Shown here: piece after piece, positions 28,579-36,742 of the stretch
How positions within the stretch are numbered: the first letter of the stretch is position 1
How the letters are laid out: every line of letters begins with the position of its first letter
Origin: CAIOSQ01 sp041178225
Lineage (GTDB): Bacteria > Pseudomonadota > Alphaproteobacteria > CACIAM-22H2
NCBI GenBank assembly: GCA_041178225.1
Contig: JBEGVV010000178.1
Span: 1-37,033 of the forward strand
Direction: 5' to 3'
DNA length: 37,033 nt
Made by a program: the position numbers and the translations under genes
The notes under the pieces: generated by a model
What the model saw: only the letters and a program-made list of their open reading frames with translations
What the model was told of the DNA's origin: nothing
Databases searched by the model: none

Positions 28579-30189
28579 ATGACCCGGGTCGTGAAACTAG
28601 GTGCCTGCCTTCTGGCCGGCGCGACAATGTGGCTGGGCGCGAGCGCGGCGCAGGCACAGACGCAGGGCGGAACGCTGGTGATCGCCTGGCCGGCGATCCA
28701 GGAACCGGCATCGCTGGACGGCCATATCGATCCGTACCAGTCGACCTGGATGTTCAATTCGCTGGTCGCCGACCCGCTGGTCATCCTGGCGCCGGATGGC
28801 AGCTACCAACCGGCGCTTGCCACGTCGTGGAGTTCGACGCCCGATGGGCGCGAATGGATTTTCAAGCTGCGCAGCGGCGTCAAGTTCCAGGACGGAACGA
28901 CCTTCGACGCCGCGGCGGTAAAGTACAATTTCGACCGCGTGATGGATCCGAAGACCGCGTCGGCTCAGATGAAGAGCGATGTCGGCCCGATCAAGTCCGT
29001 GGAGGTGGTCGATCCGCTGACCATAAGGCTGGTCTACGACACCCCTTGGGTGACGCTGCTCGACGGCGTGCGCCGCATGCCGATCTGGTCTCCCACCGCG
29101 GCCGAGAAGCACGGGCTCGCGAATTTCGGCCGCAACCTCGTGGGCGCCGGGCCGTTCCTGTTCGCCGAATGGGTGCAGAACGACCGCATCGTCTTCAAGC
29201 GCTGGGCCGACTACGGCGGCTGGAACTCGCTGCAGGCCCATCGAGGCCCCGCCTGGCTCGACCAGGTCACGATCCGCTTCATCGGCGAGGCCGCGGTGCT
29301 GGGCAGCGTCGTGAAGACCGGCAACGCGCAGGTCACGTTCGGCCTGCCGGCGCGCTTCGTCGAGGAATACAAGGGCAAGCCCAATTTCCAGTTCATCGCG
29401 AAGGACCAGTCGGGCACCGGCCTGCAGCACGTGATGAACGTCCGCACGCCGCCGCTGTCGGACATCCGCGTGCGCCGCGCGATCCTGCACGCGGCGGACA
29501 TGAAGGCCGCGAACGACCTCCTCTACGACGGCGTCTACGCGCCGTCGGAAGGGCCGCTTAACAACAACCACCCCTGCTTCTGGGAAGGCAACGGCAAGGT
29601 CTATCCCAACGACCTGAACAAGGCCCGCGCCCTGCTCGACGAAGCTGGCTGGAAGGCACCGCCGAGCGGCCAGATCCGGATCGCCAGAGGCGTTGCCGGC
29701 GTCGCCGACGGTACGCCGCTCAAGGTTCGCTACGCGACGCTCCACCATAAGGAACTCGGCGAGGCGCTGCAGGCGCAGCTGCGCCGCGTGGGCATCGACC
29801 TCGTGGTCGAGCAGGTGCCCGGCCCAGTCCAGCTGGACCGCGTCCGTCGGCGCGATTTCGACCTCATGTTCGAGCGCCAGCGCTCGCCCGATCCGCTGAT
29901 CCTCGACCAGATCTGGAACTCGAAGTGGGACCAGCCCGGTGGCTGGGCCTGGACCGGGTTCAAGGACGACAAGCTCGACGCCACGGTCGACAAGCTGCGC
30001 TCGATACCCGACACCAAGGCACGCTGCGAGGTCGCCAAGGAAGCGCAGAAGATCATCATGGAGAACGCGCTCATGCTGCCGACGCTGAGCGACCCGGTGT
30101 TCTTCGCGATGACGCCCAAGGTCAAGGGGCTCCAGGTCGGCGCGGAAGGGAACTGGTTCTTCCTGAACAACGCCTGGCTTGAGCGCTGA
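28579..30189 (+). CDS. Periplasmic peptide/opine-type ABC substrate-binding protein (family 5)
   Basis: 536 aa, Sec-exported: MTRVVKLGACLLAGATMWLG then ASAAQAQ, cleavage near residue 27. Family-5 blocks: GTLVIAWPAIQEPASLDGHI, FNSLVADPLVILAPDGSYQPAL, WIFKLRSGVKFQDGTTFDAAAVKYNF, VGAGPFLFAEW, PPLSDIRVRRAILHA (usually the xxDxRVRRA block), and LKVRYATLHHKELGEALQAQL. No lipobox, so it is a free periplasmic protein. It is the first gene of a run continuing beyond the right edge. Ligands in the family include oligopeptides, opines, nickel and sugars, so only the transporter class is certain. Confidence 0.93.
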   Translation: MTRVVKLGACLLAGATMWLGASAAQAQTQGGTLVIAWPAIQEPASLDGHIDPYQSTWMFNSLVADPLVILAPDGSYQPALATSWSSTPDGREWIFKLRSGVKFQDGTTFDAAAVKYNFDRVMDPKTASAQMKSDVGPIKSVEVVDPLTIRLVYDTPWVTLLDGVRRMPIWSPTAAEKHGLANFGRNLVGAGPFLFAEWVQNDRIVFKRWADYGGWNSLQAHRGPAWLDQVTIRFIGEAAVLGSVVKTGNAQVTFGLPARFVEEYKGKPNFQFIAKDQSGTGLQHVMNVRTPPLSDIRVRRAILHAADMKAANDLLYDGVYAPSEGPLNNNHPCFWEGNGKVYPNDLNKARALLDEAGWKAPPSGQIRIARGVAGVADGTPLKVRYATLHHKELGEALQAQLRRVGIDLVVEQVPGPVQLDRVRRRDFDLMFERQRSPDPLILDQIWNSKWDQPGGWAWTGFKDDKLDATVDKLRSIPDTKARCEVAKEAQKIIMENALMLPTLSDPVFFAMTPKVKGLQVGAEGNWFFLNNAWLER

Positions 30190-30223
30190 TCCGACCAGCC
30201 AGCCAGGCATAGCCGGAAGCTCC

Positions 30224-30260
30224 GGCGACGCCGGCGCGGAAACCCCGCGCCGGCGTCGTC
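30224..30260 (+). other. Intercistronic hairpin between binding-protein and permease genes
   Basis: A perfect 13-bp stem (30227-30239 GACGCCGGCGCGG with 30245-30257) around an AAACC loop, extendable to about 16 bp with one G-U pair. There is no following T-run, so it should not be a strong terminator. Position just after the binding-protein gene suggests protection of that part of the mRNA, or partial attenuation, so that binding protein exceeds permease. Confidence 0.7.
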
Positions 30261-30267
30261 CGCCGCC

Positions 30268-31203
30268 ATGACCCGATACATCCTCGGCAGGATCCTGCAG
30301 CTCGTCCCGGTGCTGTGGCTGATCTCCACGATCATCTTCGTGGTGATGCACATGCTTCCCGGCGACCCGGCGGAGCTGATGCTGGCCGGCGCCGAGGGCG
30401 GCGCGATCACGCCCGAGCGGCTCGCCGAATTGAAACGCGAGATGGGGCTCGACGACCCCCTGATCGTCCAATACCTGCGGTTCCTCGCGAATGCGGCGAC
30501 CGGCGACCTCGGCAGCTCGGTGCGCTTCCGGCTTCCCGTCGCAGAACTCATCGCCGACCGGTTCGGTTCGACCTTCGCGCTGAGCCTGTGCGGCCTCGCG
30601 ATTTCCGTCGCGGTCGGGGTGCCCCTGGGGATGGTCGCCGCGATGCGCCAGAACTCGGCCGCGGACGCCTTCACGATGGCGCTGTCCTATGTCGGCGCGT
30701 CCATGCCGGTCTATTGGCTGGGCCTGCTGCTGATCCTTTTCTTCTCCTTCAACCTGGGCTGGTTCCCGCCCGCTGGCGCCGACGACTGGCGCTCTCTTGT
30801 GCTGCCGTCCACCACGATCGGCCTGGTCGCTGCGGGGCTGATCGCGCGACTCGTGCGATCGAGCATGATCGAGGTCCTGCGCGAGGACTACATCCGCACC
30901 GGCCATGCCAAGGGGCTGGCCGCGGCCACGGTGCTGTGGCGCCATGGCCTCAAGAACGCGATGATTCCTGTCATCACCATGATCGGCCTGCAGTTCGGCG
31001 GCATGCTGGCCGGCGCCGTCGTCACCGAGACGGTATTCAGCCGGCCGGGCGTGGGGCGCCTGGTGGTCAACGCGATCCTCGCCAAGGATTATCCGCTGGT
31101 CCAAGGCTGCGTGATCTTCCTCGCCTTCGTCTACCTGGCGGTCAATCTCGTGGTCGATATCGCCTATGCATGGCTCGACCCGCGGATCCGCTACGGACGC
31201 TGA
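30268..31203 (+). CDS. Peptide-type ABC transporter permease, DppB/OppB family
   Basis: 311 aa, about six helices. Starts MTRYILGRILQLVPVLWLIS, the typical DppB beginning. The periplasmic segment MLPGDPAELMLAG...LAELKREMGLDDPLIVQYLRFLANAATGDLG and the EAA loop EDYIRTGHAKGLAAATVLWRHGLKNA are diagnostic, as is the end DIAYAWLDPRIRYG. It pairs with the DppC-type permease that starts 4 bases after its stop. Confidence 0.94.
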   Translation: MTRYILGRILQLVPVLWLISTIIFVVMHMLPGDPAELMLAGAEGGAITPERLAELKREMGLDDPLIVQYLRFLANAATGDLGSSVRFRLPVAELIADRFGSTFALSLCGLAISVAVGVPLGMVAAMRQNSAADAFTMALSYVGASMPVYWLGLLLILFFSFNLGWFPPAGADDWRSLVLPSTTIGLVAAGLIARLVRSSMIEVLREDYIRTGHAKGLAAATVLWRHGLKNAMIPVITMIGLQFGGMLAGAVVTETVFSRPGVGRLVVNAILAKDYPLVQGCVIFLAFVYLAVNLVVDIAYAWLDPRIRYGR

Positions 31204-31207
31204 GAGC

Positions 31208-32089
31208 ATGGCGACGCTCCGCACCGAGGGATCCGAGATCGAAGCCGAGCCGGTGCGCCGCGCGCCATCGGTCCTGCGCCGCTTTCTGCGAAGCCGCAGC
31301 GCCGTCGCCGGCGCGCTCCTCCTGGGCGCCTGGGTCTTCGTCGCGATCGCCGCGCCATTGCTCGCGCCCTACGACCCGACCGAGACCGTGGCGCTCGCGC
31401 GACGCCCGCCGACGGCGGCGCACTGGTTCGGCACGGACCTGCTTGGCCGCGACCTGTTCAGCCGTGTCCTCTTCGGATCGCGCATCTCGCTTCAACTGGG
31501 CCTGATCAGCGTGGCGCTCGGCGCCCTGCCGGGGATCACCCTGGGCCTGGTCGCCGGCTACTACGCTGGCCTGATCGACACGCTGGTCTCTCGCTTCGTC
31601 GACGCGCTGCTGGCCTTTCCCAGCATCCTGCTGGCCCTTGTCGTCATAGCCGCGCTCGGTCCGAGCATCCAGAACGTGATGATCGCCGTGGGCGTGGCCA
31701 GCGTCCCGCAATACGCACGGCTGGTGCGCGGCAGCGTGCTGGCCATCAAGCAATTGCCATACGTGGAGGCCGCGCGCGTGATCGGCGCGCCGTCGCTGCG
31801 GGTGATGTGGCGCCACGTGCTCGCCAATGCCTATGCGCCGGTGCTCGTCCTGTCGACGCTGCAGATCGGGAACGCGATCCTGGTCGGCTCCGGGCTCAGC
31901 TTCCTGGGCCTCGGCGCACAGCCGCCGATCCCGGAATGGGGGCTTATGTCGGCCGAAGGGCGCGAGGTGCTGCAGCGCGCCTGGTGGATCTCGACATTCC
32001 CGGGCCTCGCGATCCTGAGCGTGGTCGTGGCCAGCAACCTGCTCGGCGACGGGATGCGCTCGGCCTTCGATCCGAAGATGAGGACGTGA
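31208..32089 (+). CDS. Peptide-type ABC transporter permease, DppC/OppC family
   Basis: 293 aa, about six helices. N-terminal VLRRFLRSRSAVAGALLLG, then APYDPTET and HWFGTDLLGRDLFSRVLFGSR, the hallmark of DppC proteins. EAA loop PYVEAARVIGAPSLRVMWRHVLANA, and the late GSGLSFLGLGAQPPIPEWG. Its stop overlaps a possible GTG start (32086) of the next gene and is 2 bases from the ATG chosen there. Confidence 0.94.
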   Translation: MATLRTEGSEIEAEPVRRAPSVLRRFLRSRSAVAGALLLGAWVFVAIAAPLLAPYDPTETVALARRPPTAAHWFGTDLLGRDLFSRVLFGSRISLQLGLISVALGALPGITLGLVAGYYAGLIDTLVSRFVDALLAFPSILLALVVIAALGPSIQNVMIAVGVASVPQYARLVRGSVLAIKQLPYVEAARVIGAPSLRVMWRHVLANAYAPVLVLSTLQIGNAILVGSGLSFLGLGAQPPIPEWGLMSAEGREVLQRAWWISTFPGLAILSVVVASNLLGDGMRSAFDPKMRT

Positions 32090-32091
32090 GC

Positions 32092-33519
32092 ATGGGCGCG
32101 AGCGAGACCTTCGCGGGCATCCAGATCAGCCCGATCAGCTTCATCGACGAGGGCGTCGATGCCGTGCTCGACACGCTGCAGCGGCGCATCGGCATCAACG
32201 TCCTCATGGTCGGCACCATCTCCTGGCTTGGCCTGAAGGTCGGTCGTCGCATCTCCCACGCGCTGGAAGGATTCCCGGACCACGGCGTCGCCGCCCCGTA
32301 CGCGATGAAGGGCGGCGCCTATATCCGGGTGCGCGACGCCTATTACGCGCGCACCACCATACGCGGCTTCCGATCGCCCGATCCCGAGCTTGGCGATCGC
32401 GACATCCTGGACATGGTGATACCCGCCGCCCGCGCGCGAGGCATGCGGATCATGCCGGAATTCATGGAGCCGCTGTTCAAGTATGCAGGCCATGGCGCGA
32501 CCGCCGATGTAGAGGTCGAGGGCCTGAAGGCCTGCATGGAGGTCGACCTCGACGGCCAGCGTACCGAGGAACCCTGCACGACCAATCCCGACTACCGCGC
32601 CTGGTGGCATGGGCTGGTCGCGGAACACGCCAACGAATACGACATCGACGGGGTCATGTGGTGCAACGAACGCAACTCGCCGCTCGACCGCATGATGCAG
32701 GGCCAGAAGCCCGGCTGCTTCTGCATCCATTGCGTAGACCAGGCGCGCGCGCGCGGCATCGACGTGGCGGCGGTGCGTGCGGCCTTCGCCGAGGCGTGGC
32801 GCTTCTTCGTCGCCGCGCGGGCCGGAAGCAGGTTCGTCGACGGCAGCTTCGTGGAGTTCCTGCGTGTCCTGCTGCGCCACCCCGAGATCCTGATCTGGGA
32901 GCGGTTCTGGCTGGAGCGCAGCAAGGATCTCGACCGCGAGCTCCACGCCATCGTGAAGGCCGCCCCGGGCGACCTGTCCTTCGGGCTCAACGTCTGGAAC
33001 CGCAACCACTTCAATCCCGTGCGCAAGGCGCAATGGTCCTGGGCCGAGCAGGTCCACTATTGCGACTGGGTCAAGCCGATCACCTACCAGCACCAGGCCG
33101 GCGGGATCTTCGCCAACGAGATGCAGTTCTTCGCGCGCAGCATCCTGAGCGACATCGCGGCGACGGAGTTCGTGCCCGCGATCGCCCGGATCCTGGGCCT
33201 GGACGAGGCGCCGATCGACCGCGTCGTGCAGGCGGGCATGGACCCGGACACCTATGTGCACGGCCAGTGCGCCGACGCGGTACGCGGGGTCGCGGGCAAG
33301 GTCCCCGTCTACATGGGCATTGGCGTCGATGCGCCACGCACCCGCGCCGACCAGGCGGCCTGCACGCCCGACATCGTGCGCCGCAGCGTGCTTGCGACCT
33401 ACCGCGCCGGCGGGCAGGGCGTGGTCTTTTCGCCCAACTACGCAGGAATGAACCTGTCGACGCTGGATGGCGGCGCCAGGGCGCTCGAGGAACTTGGATT
33501 CAAGCCGACCGGGGGATGA
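32092..33519 (+). CDS. TIM-barrel protein resembling putative glycosyl hydrolases (GHL6-like), function unknown
   Basis: 475 aa, no signal peptide, so cytoplasmic. The pattern is that of a TIM barrel with hydrolase-like loops: GIQISPISFIDEGVDAVLDT at strand 1, RARGMRIMPEFME at 114-126, then YDIDGVMWCNERNSPLDR (183-200), where the Asp and Glu at strand ends sit like active-site residues. A compact cysteine motif, CFCIHC (209-214), follows at once, probably binding a metal or forming part of the substrate pocket. Later blocks are GLNVWNRNHFNP and DWVKPITYQHQ. The DGVxW...CxCxxC layout recalls the GHL6 group of predicted glycosidases; I have moderate confidence in that link. It lies inside an ABC importer operon, so it should act on imported solute. 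ATG at 32092 is chosen, with GTG at 32086 possible. Confidence 0.72.
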   Translation: MGASETFAGIQISPISFIDEGVDAVLDTLQRRIGINVLMVGTISWLGLKVGRRISHALEGFPDHGVAAPYAMKGGAYIRVRDAYYARTTIRGFRSPDPELGDRDILDMVIPAARARGMRIMPEFMEPLFKYAGHGATADVEVEGLKACMEVDLDGQRTEEPCTTNPDYRAWWHGLVAEHANEYDIDGVMWCNERNSPLDRMMQGQKPGCFCIHCVDQARARGIDVAAVRAAFAEAWRFFVAARAGSRFVDGSFVEFLRVLLRHPEILIWERFWLERSKDLDRELHAIVKAAPGDLSFGLNVWNRNHFNPVRKAQWSWAEQVHYCDWVKPITYQHQAGGIFANEMQFFARSILSDIAATEFVPAIARILGLDEAPIDRVVQAGMDPDTYVHGQCADAVRGVAGKVPVYMGIGVDAPRTRADQAACTPDIVRRSVLATYRAGGQGVVFSPNYAGMNLSTLDGGARALEELGFKPTGG

Positions 33520-34718
33520 AGATGGATGCGACGCAACCGATGCTGATGCGCGCGCTGGCCGCGCGGATCAAGGACGAGGACGTCTCATATCGCACGCGAC
33601 TGCTGGAACGCGCCGCGAAGCTCGACGATGTCATCGCGATGGGGCGTGGCGATCCCGATTTCCACACGCCGCGCCACATCACGGCGGCCGCCAAGAAGGC
33701 GATCGACGAGAACCAGCATCACTACACGCTGCCTGCGGGGCTGCCGCAGCTGCGCAGCGCCATCGCCAGCCACCTGAGCAGCGATTTCGGGCTGGATTAC
33801 GGGGCCGAGGAGATCATCGTCACGGCCGGCACGCAGGAAGCCGTGATGCTGTGCATGCTCGCCCTGGTCAATCCGGGCGACGAGGTGCTGATGCCGCGCC
33901 CGCGCTTCACCACCTACGACACGGCGGTCGAGATGTGCGGCGGCGTGCCCGTCTCCGTCCCGACCTGGGAGCGCGACGATTTCGCGCTGATGCCCGAGGA
34001 AATCGAGAAGCGGATCACGCCGCGCACGCGCGCCCTGGTGCTCGTGACGCCCAACAACCCGACCGGCGCGGTGACGCCGCCCGACCGGATCCGCGAGATC
34101 GCCGAGATCGCCCGGCGCCGGAACATCGTCGTGCTGAGCGACGAGATCTACGCCAAGCTGATCTTCGAGGGCAGCGAGCACCTGTCGATCGCCACGCTGC
34201 CGGGCATGAAGGAGCGAACGATCACGCTAAACGGCTTCTCCAAGACCTACGCGATGACCGGCTGGCGCATCGGCTACATCGCGGCCCCGGCGCCCTTCAT
34301 CCGCAAGCTGATCGAGCCGCGCCATACGCTGTCGATCAACGCGAGCACGCCCTCGCAATGGGCGGCGCTGGCGGCGCTCACGGGTCCACAGGAGCCGATC
34401 CAGGAGATGCTGCGGGCCTATGCCGAGCGGCGGGCCTTCATGCTCCCGGCGCTGCGCCGCCTGGGCTTCACCTGCGGCAATCCCGCCGGCGCCTTCTACG
34501 TCTACACGAATGTCGAGGCGAGCGGGCTGTCGGCGCCGCGCTTCTGCGAGCGTCTGCTGGACGAGGCGCGGGTGCTGGTCTTCCCGGGCACCCTCTTCGG
34601 CGACACCGACGATCGCTACATCCGCCTCAGCCTGCTGCAACCGATCGAGCGCATGCGCGAGGCCATCGCGCGGATCGAGGACGCGCGCGACCGGATCTTC
34701 GCGCGCGCGACGACCTGA
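33516..34718 (+). CDS. Aminotransferase class I/II (aspartate aminotransferase-like)
   Basis: 400 aa. Fold type I PLP enzyme: IAMGRGDPDFHTPRHI, TAGTQEAVMLCMLALVNPGD, TPNNPTGAVTPP, SDEIYAKLIFEG, PLP lysine Lys243 in NGFSKTYAMTGWRIGY, and RYIRLSLLQP with the carboxylate Arg. It is only distantly similar by eye to the aminotransferase at 5752. Its ATG (33516) overlaps the preceding stop as ATGA; an ATG 6 bases later is possible. The next start codon follows its stop directly (TGAATG). It should transaminate an amino acid released from the solute imported by this operon. Confidence 0.9.
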   Translation: MKMDATQPMLMRALAARIKDEDVSYRTRLLERAAKLDDVIAMGRGDPDFHTPRHITAAAKKAIDENQHHYTLPAGLPQLRSAIASHLSSDFGLDYGAEEIIVTAGTQEAVMLCMLALVNPGDEVLMPRPRFTTYDTAVEMCGGVPVSVPTWERDDFALMPEEIEKRITPRTRALVLVTPNNPTGAVTPPDRIREIAEIARRRNIVVLSDEIYAKLIFEGSEHLSIATLPGMKERTITLNGFSKTYAMTGWRIGYIAAPAPFIRKLIEPRHTLSINASTPSQWAALAALTGPQEPIQEMLRAYAERRAFMLPALRRLGFTCGNPAGAFYVYTNVEASGLSAPRFCERLLDEARVLVFPGTLFGDTDDRYIRLSLLQPIERMREAIARIEDARDRIFARATT

Positions 34719-35753
34719 ATGGCGTTCCGGATCCTCCTCGTCGGGCTCGGCAATCGCGGCAAGCAATGGGCCGGGATCGTCGAATCCCATCCGGACGTCG
34801 TGCTGGCGGCGGCCGTGGATCCGTCGCCCGCCGCGCGCGCGCTCTTCGCGGAGCGCTTTCCCGGCGTGGCGATGCTGGAGGACCTGGACCACGCCCTCGC
34901 GGAAGTCGCCTGCGACGCGGTGCTGCTGGTGACGCCGCCCGATGGCCACCTGGCCCAGGCCCGGTCGGTCTTCGCGGCCGGCAAGCCGTTGCTTTGCGAA
35001 AAGCCGGTCGCGACCGGGCTGGCGCAAGCCCTGCGCATCATCGAGTTGTCGGAGCAGGCGCGACTGCCGCTCTCGATCGGGCTCAATTTCCGCTACCTGC
35101 CGGTGAGCATGGCGCTGCGCGACCTCGTGGCGCGCAAGGCCTATGGCGAGCCTGGCTTCGGCAATTTCGTCTACCAGCGCAACCGCGACGGGATGCGGCC
35201 CGGGTTGAACAAGTATCCGCTGGCGATGCGACACCCGATGATGCTCGAGCAGAGCATCCACCATCTCGACCTCATCCGCTTCTGCTACGGCCGCGAGGCC
35301 ACCCATGTCGCCTGCCGGACCTGGAACCCCGGGTGGAGCATGTACGCGCATGACGCGAACGTGAGCTGCCTGCTGACGCTCGAGGGCGGCATGGAGGTCG
35401 TCTACCTAGGCACGTGGACCGGTGGCTGGAACGAGCTGCGCTTCGAATGGCGCACCGATTGCGCCGGCGGCGCGATCGTCCAGCGCGAGCTATTCTCCGA
35501 CCTGGCCGCGGCCCGGACGGGCGAAACGGCGCTGGCGCCGATCGCGCTGCCCGAGGCGCGGGCCTTCATCGACGATTCCGCCGCCCTCCTCTCCGCATTC
35601 GTCGCCGCCGTGCGCGGCGGCGAAGCCCCCCCCTGCGGCGGGCGCGACCACCTGCGATCGCTCGCGCTGTGCTTCGCGGCGATCGAGAGCGCCGAGACGG
35701 GCCAGCGCGTCGATGTCCGCGCCTTCGAGGCGCGACACGGGCTCGCGGCATGA
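34719..35753 (+). CDS. Gfo/Idh/MocA family oxidoreductase
   Basis: 344 aa. NAD(P)-dependent dehydrogenase acting on a sugar, inositol or sugar-amino-acid type substrate. Rossmann motif VGLGNRGK (8-15), the EKP catalytic motif at 94-96 (LLCEKPVAT), and the C-terminal domain block EQSIHHLDLIRFCYG with the catalytic His. ATG follows the aminotransferase stop with no gap, and its own stop overlaps the ATPase start as ATGA. MocA, the family namesake, works in rhizopine breakdown, which makes a sugar- or inositol-amine substrate worth considering. Confidence 0.92.
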   Translation: MAFRILLVGLGNRGKQWAGIVESHPDVVLAAAVDPSPAARALFAERFPGVAMLEDLDHALAEVACDAVLLVTPPDGHLAQARSVFAAGKPLLCEKPVATGLAQALRIIELSEQARLPLSIGLNFRYLPVSMALRDLVARKAYGEPGFGNFVYQRNRDGMRPGLNKYPLAMRHPMMLEQSIHHLDLIRFCYGREATHVACRTWNPGWSMYAHDANVSCLLTLEGGMEVVYLGTWTGGWNELRFEWRTDCAGGAIVQRELFSDLAAARTGETALAPIALPEARAFIDDSAALLSAFVAAVRGGEAPPCGGRDHLRSLALCFAAIESAETGQRVDVRAFEARHGLAA

Positions 35754-36742
35754 CGGCGCTGCTCGAGGTCGAGGACCTGCGCGTCCATTTCGGCGACGGC
35801 GACGGCCTCGTGCGCGCCGTCGACGGCGTGAGCCTTCGCGTCGCGCCGGGCGAGACGCTGGGCGTCGTGGGCGAATCAGGCTCGGGCAAGTCGGTAACGG
35901 CGCTTTCGCTGCTGCGCCTCGTGCCCACGCCGCCGGGCCGCATCGCCGGCGGGCGGATCGTCTTCGCTGGCACGGATCTCCTGTCCCTGCCCATCGACCG
36001 GATGCGCGCCATCCGGGGCCGCGAGATCGCGATGATCTTCCAGGACCCGATGACGTCGCTCAATCCGGTGCTGACGGTCGGCCGCCAGATCTCGGAGGTG
36101 CTGGAACTGCACCTAGGCCTCGACCGCGCCGCCGCCCTGCGCCGCACGATCGAGTTGTTCGAGATGGTGGGCATCCCCGCCGCGTCGACGCGCGTGGGCG
36201 ACTATCCGCATCATTTCTCGGGTGGCATGCGCCAGCGCGTCATGATCGCCATGGCCATCGCCTGCCGCCCGAAGCTGCTGATCGCGGACGAGCCGACCAC
36301 GGCGCTGGACGTGACCATCCAGGCCCAGATCCTCGACCTGGTCCGGTCCCTGCAGCGCGAGCTGGGCATGGCGCTGATCGTCATCACCCACGACCTGGGC
36401 GTGGTCGCGGGCATGGCCGATCGCGTGGCGGTGATGTATGCCGGCCGCGTCGTCGAGGAGGGCACGAGCGAGCGCATCTTCGGCGATCCGCGCATGCCCT
36501 ACACGATCGGGCTGCTTCAATCCGTCCCGCGCGCCGATGCGCGAGGCCAGCGCCGGCTGACGCCGATCGCCGGCGCCCCGCCCGAGCCGCATGGCGAGAC
36601 CAGGTCATGCCGTTTCGCGCCGCGCTGCACGCATGCCGAGCCAGCGTGCCGGCAGGCCGTCCCGCCGCTGCGCGACGTCGCGGCCGGCCATCGCGCGGCG
36701 TGCCTGCACGACATCCAGGCACCATGGGCGAGGTCGCCATGA
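35750..36742 (+). CDS. Peptide-type ABC transporter ATP-binding protein, DppD/OppD family
   Basis: 330 aa. Walker A GESGSGKSVTALSLLRLVP, Q-loop MIFQDPMTSLNPVLTVG, signature HFSGGMRQRVMIAMAIA, Walker B LLIADEPTTALDVT, switch His in VITHDLGVVAGMADRVAVMY. The C-terminal oligopeptide-transport extension is present, with its conserved cysteines (CRFAPRCTHAEPAC...CLHD) that in related proteins bind an iron-sulfur cluster. ATGA overlaps on both sides couple it to the oxidoreductase and to the second ATPase. Confidence 0.95.
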   Translation: MTALLEVEDLRVHFGDGDGLVRAVDGVSLRVAPGETLGVVGESGSGKSVTALSLLRLVPTPPGRIAGGRIVFAGTDLLSLPIDRMRAIRGREIAMIFQDPMTSLNPVLTVGRQISEVLELHLGLDRAAALRRTIELFEMVGIPAASTRVGDYPHHFSGGMRQRVMIAMAIACRPKLLIADEPTTALDVTIQAQILDLVRSLQRELGMALIVITHDLGVVAGMADRVAVMYAGRVVEEGTSERIFGDPRMPYTIGLLQSVPRADARGQRRLTPIAGAPPEPHGETRSCRFAPRCTHAEPACRQAVPPLRDVAAGHRAACLHDIQAPWARSP

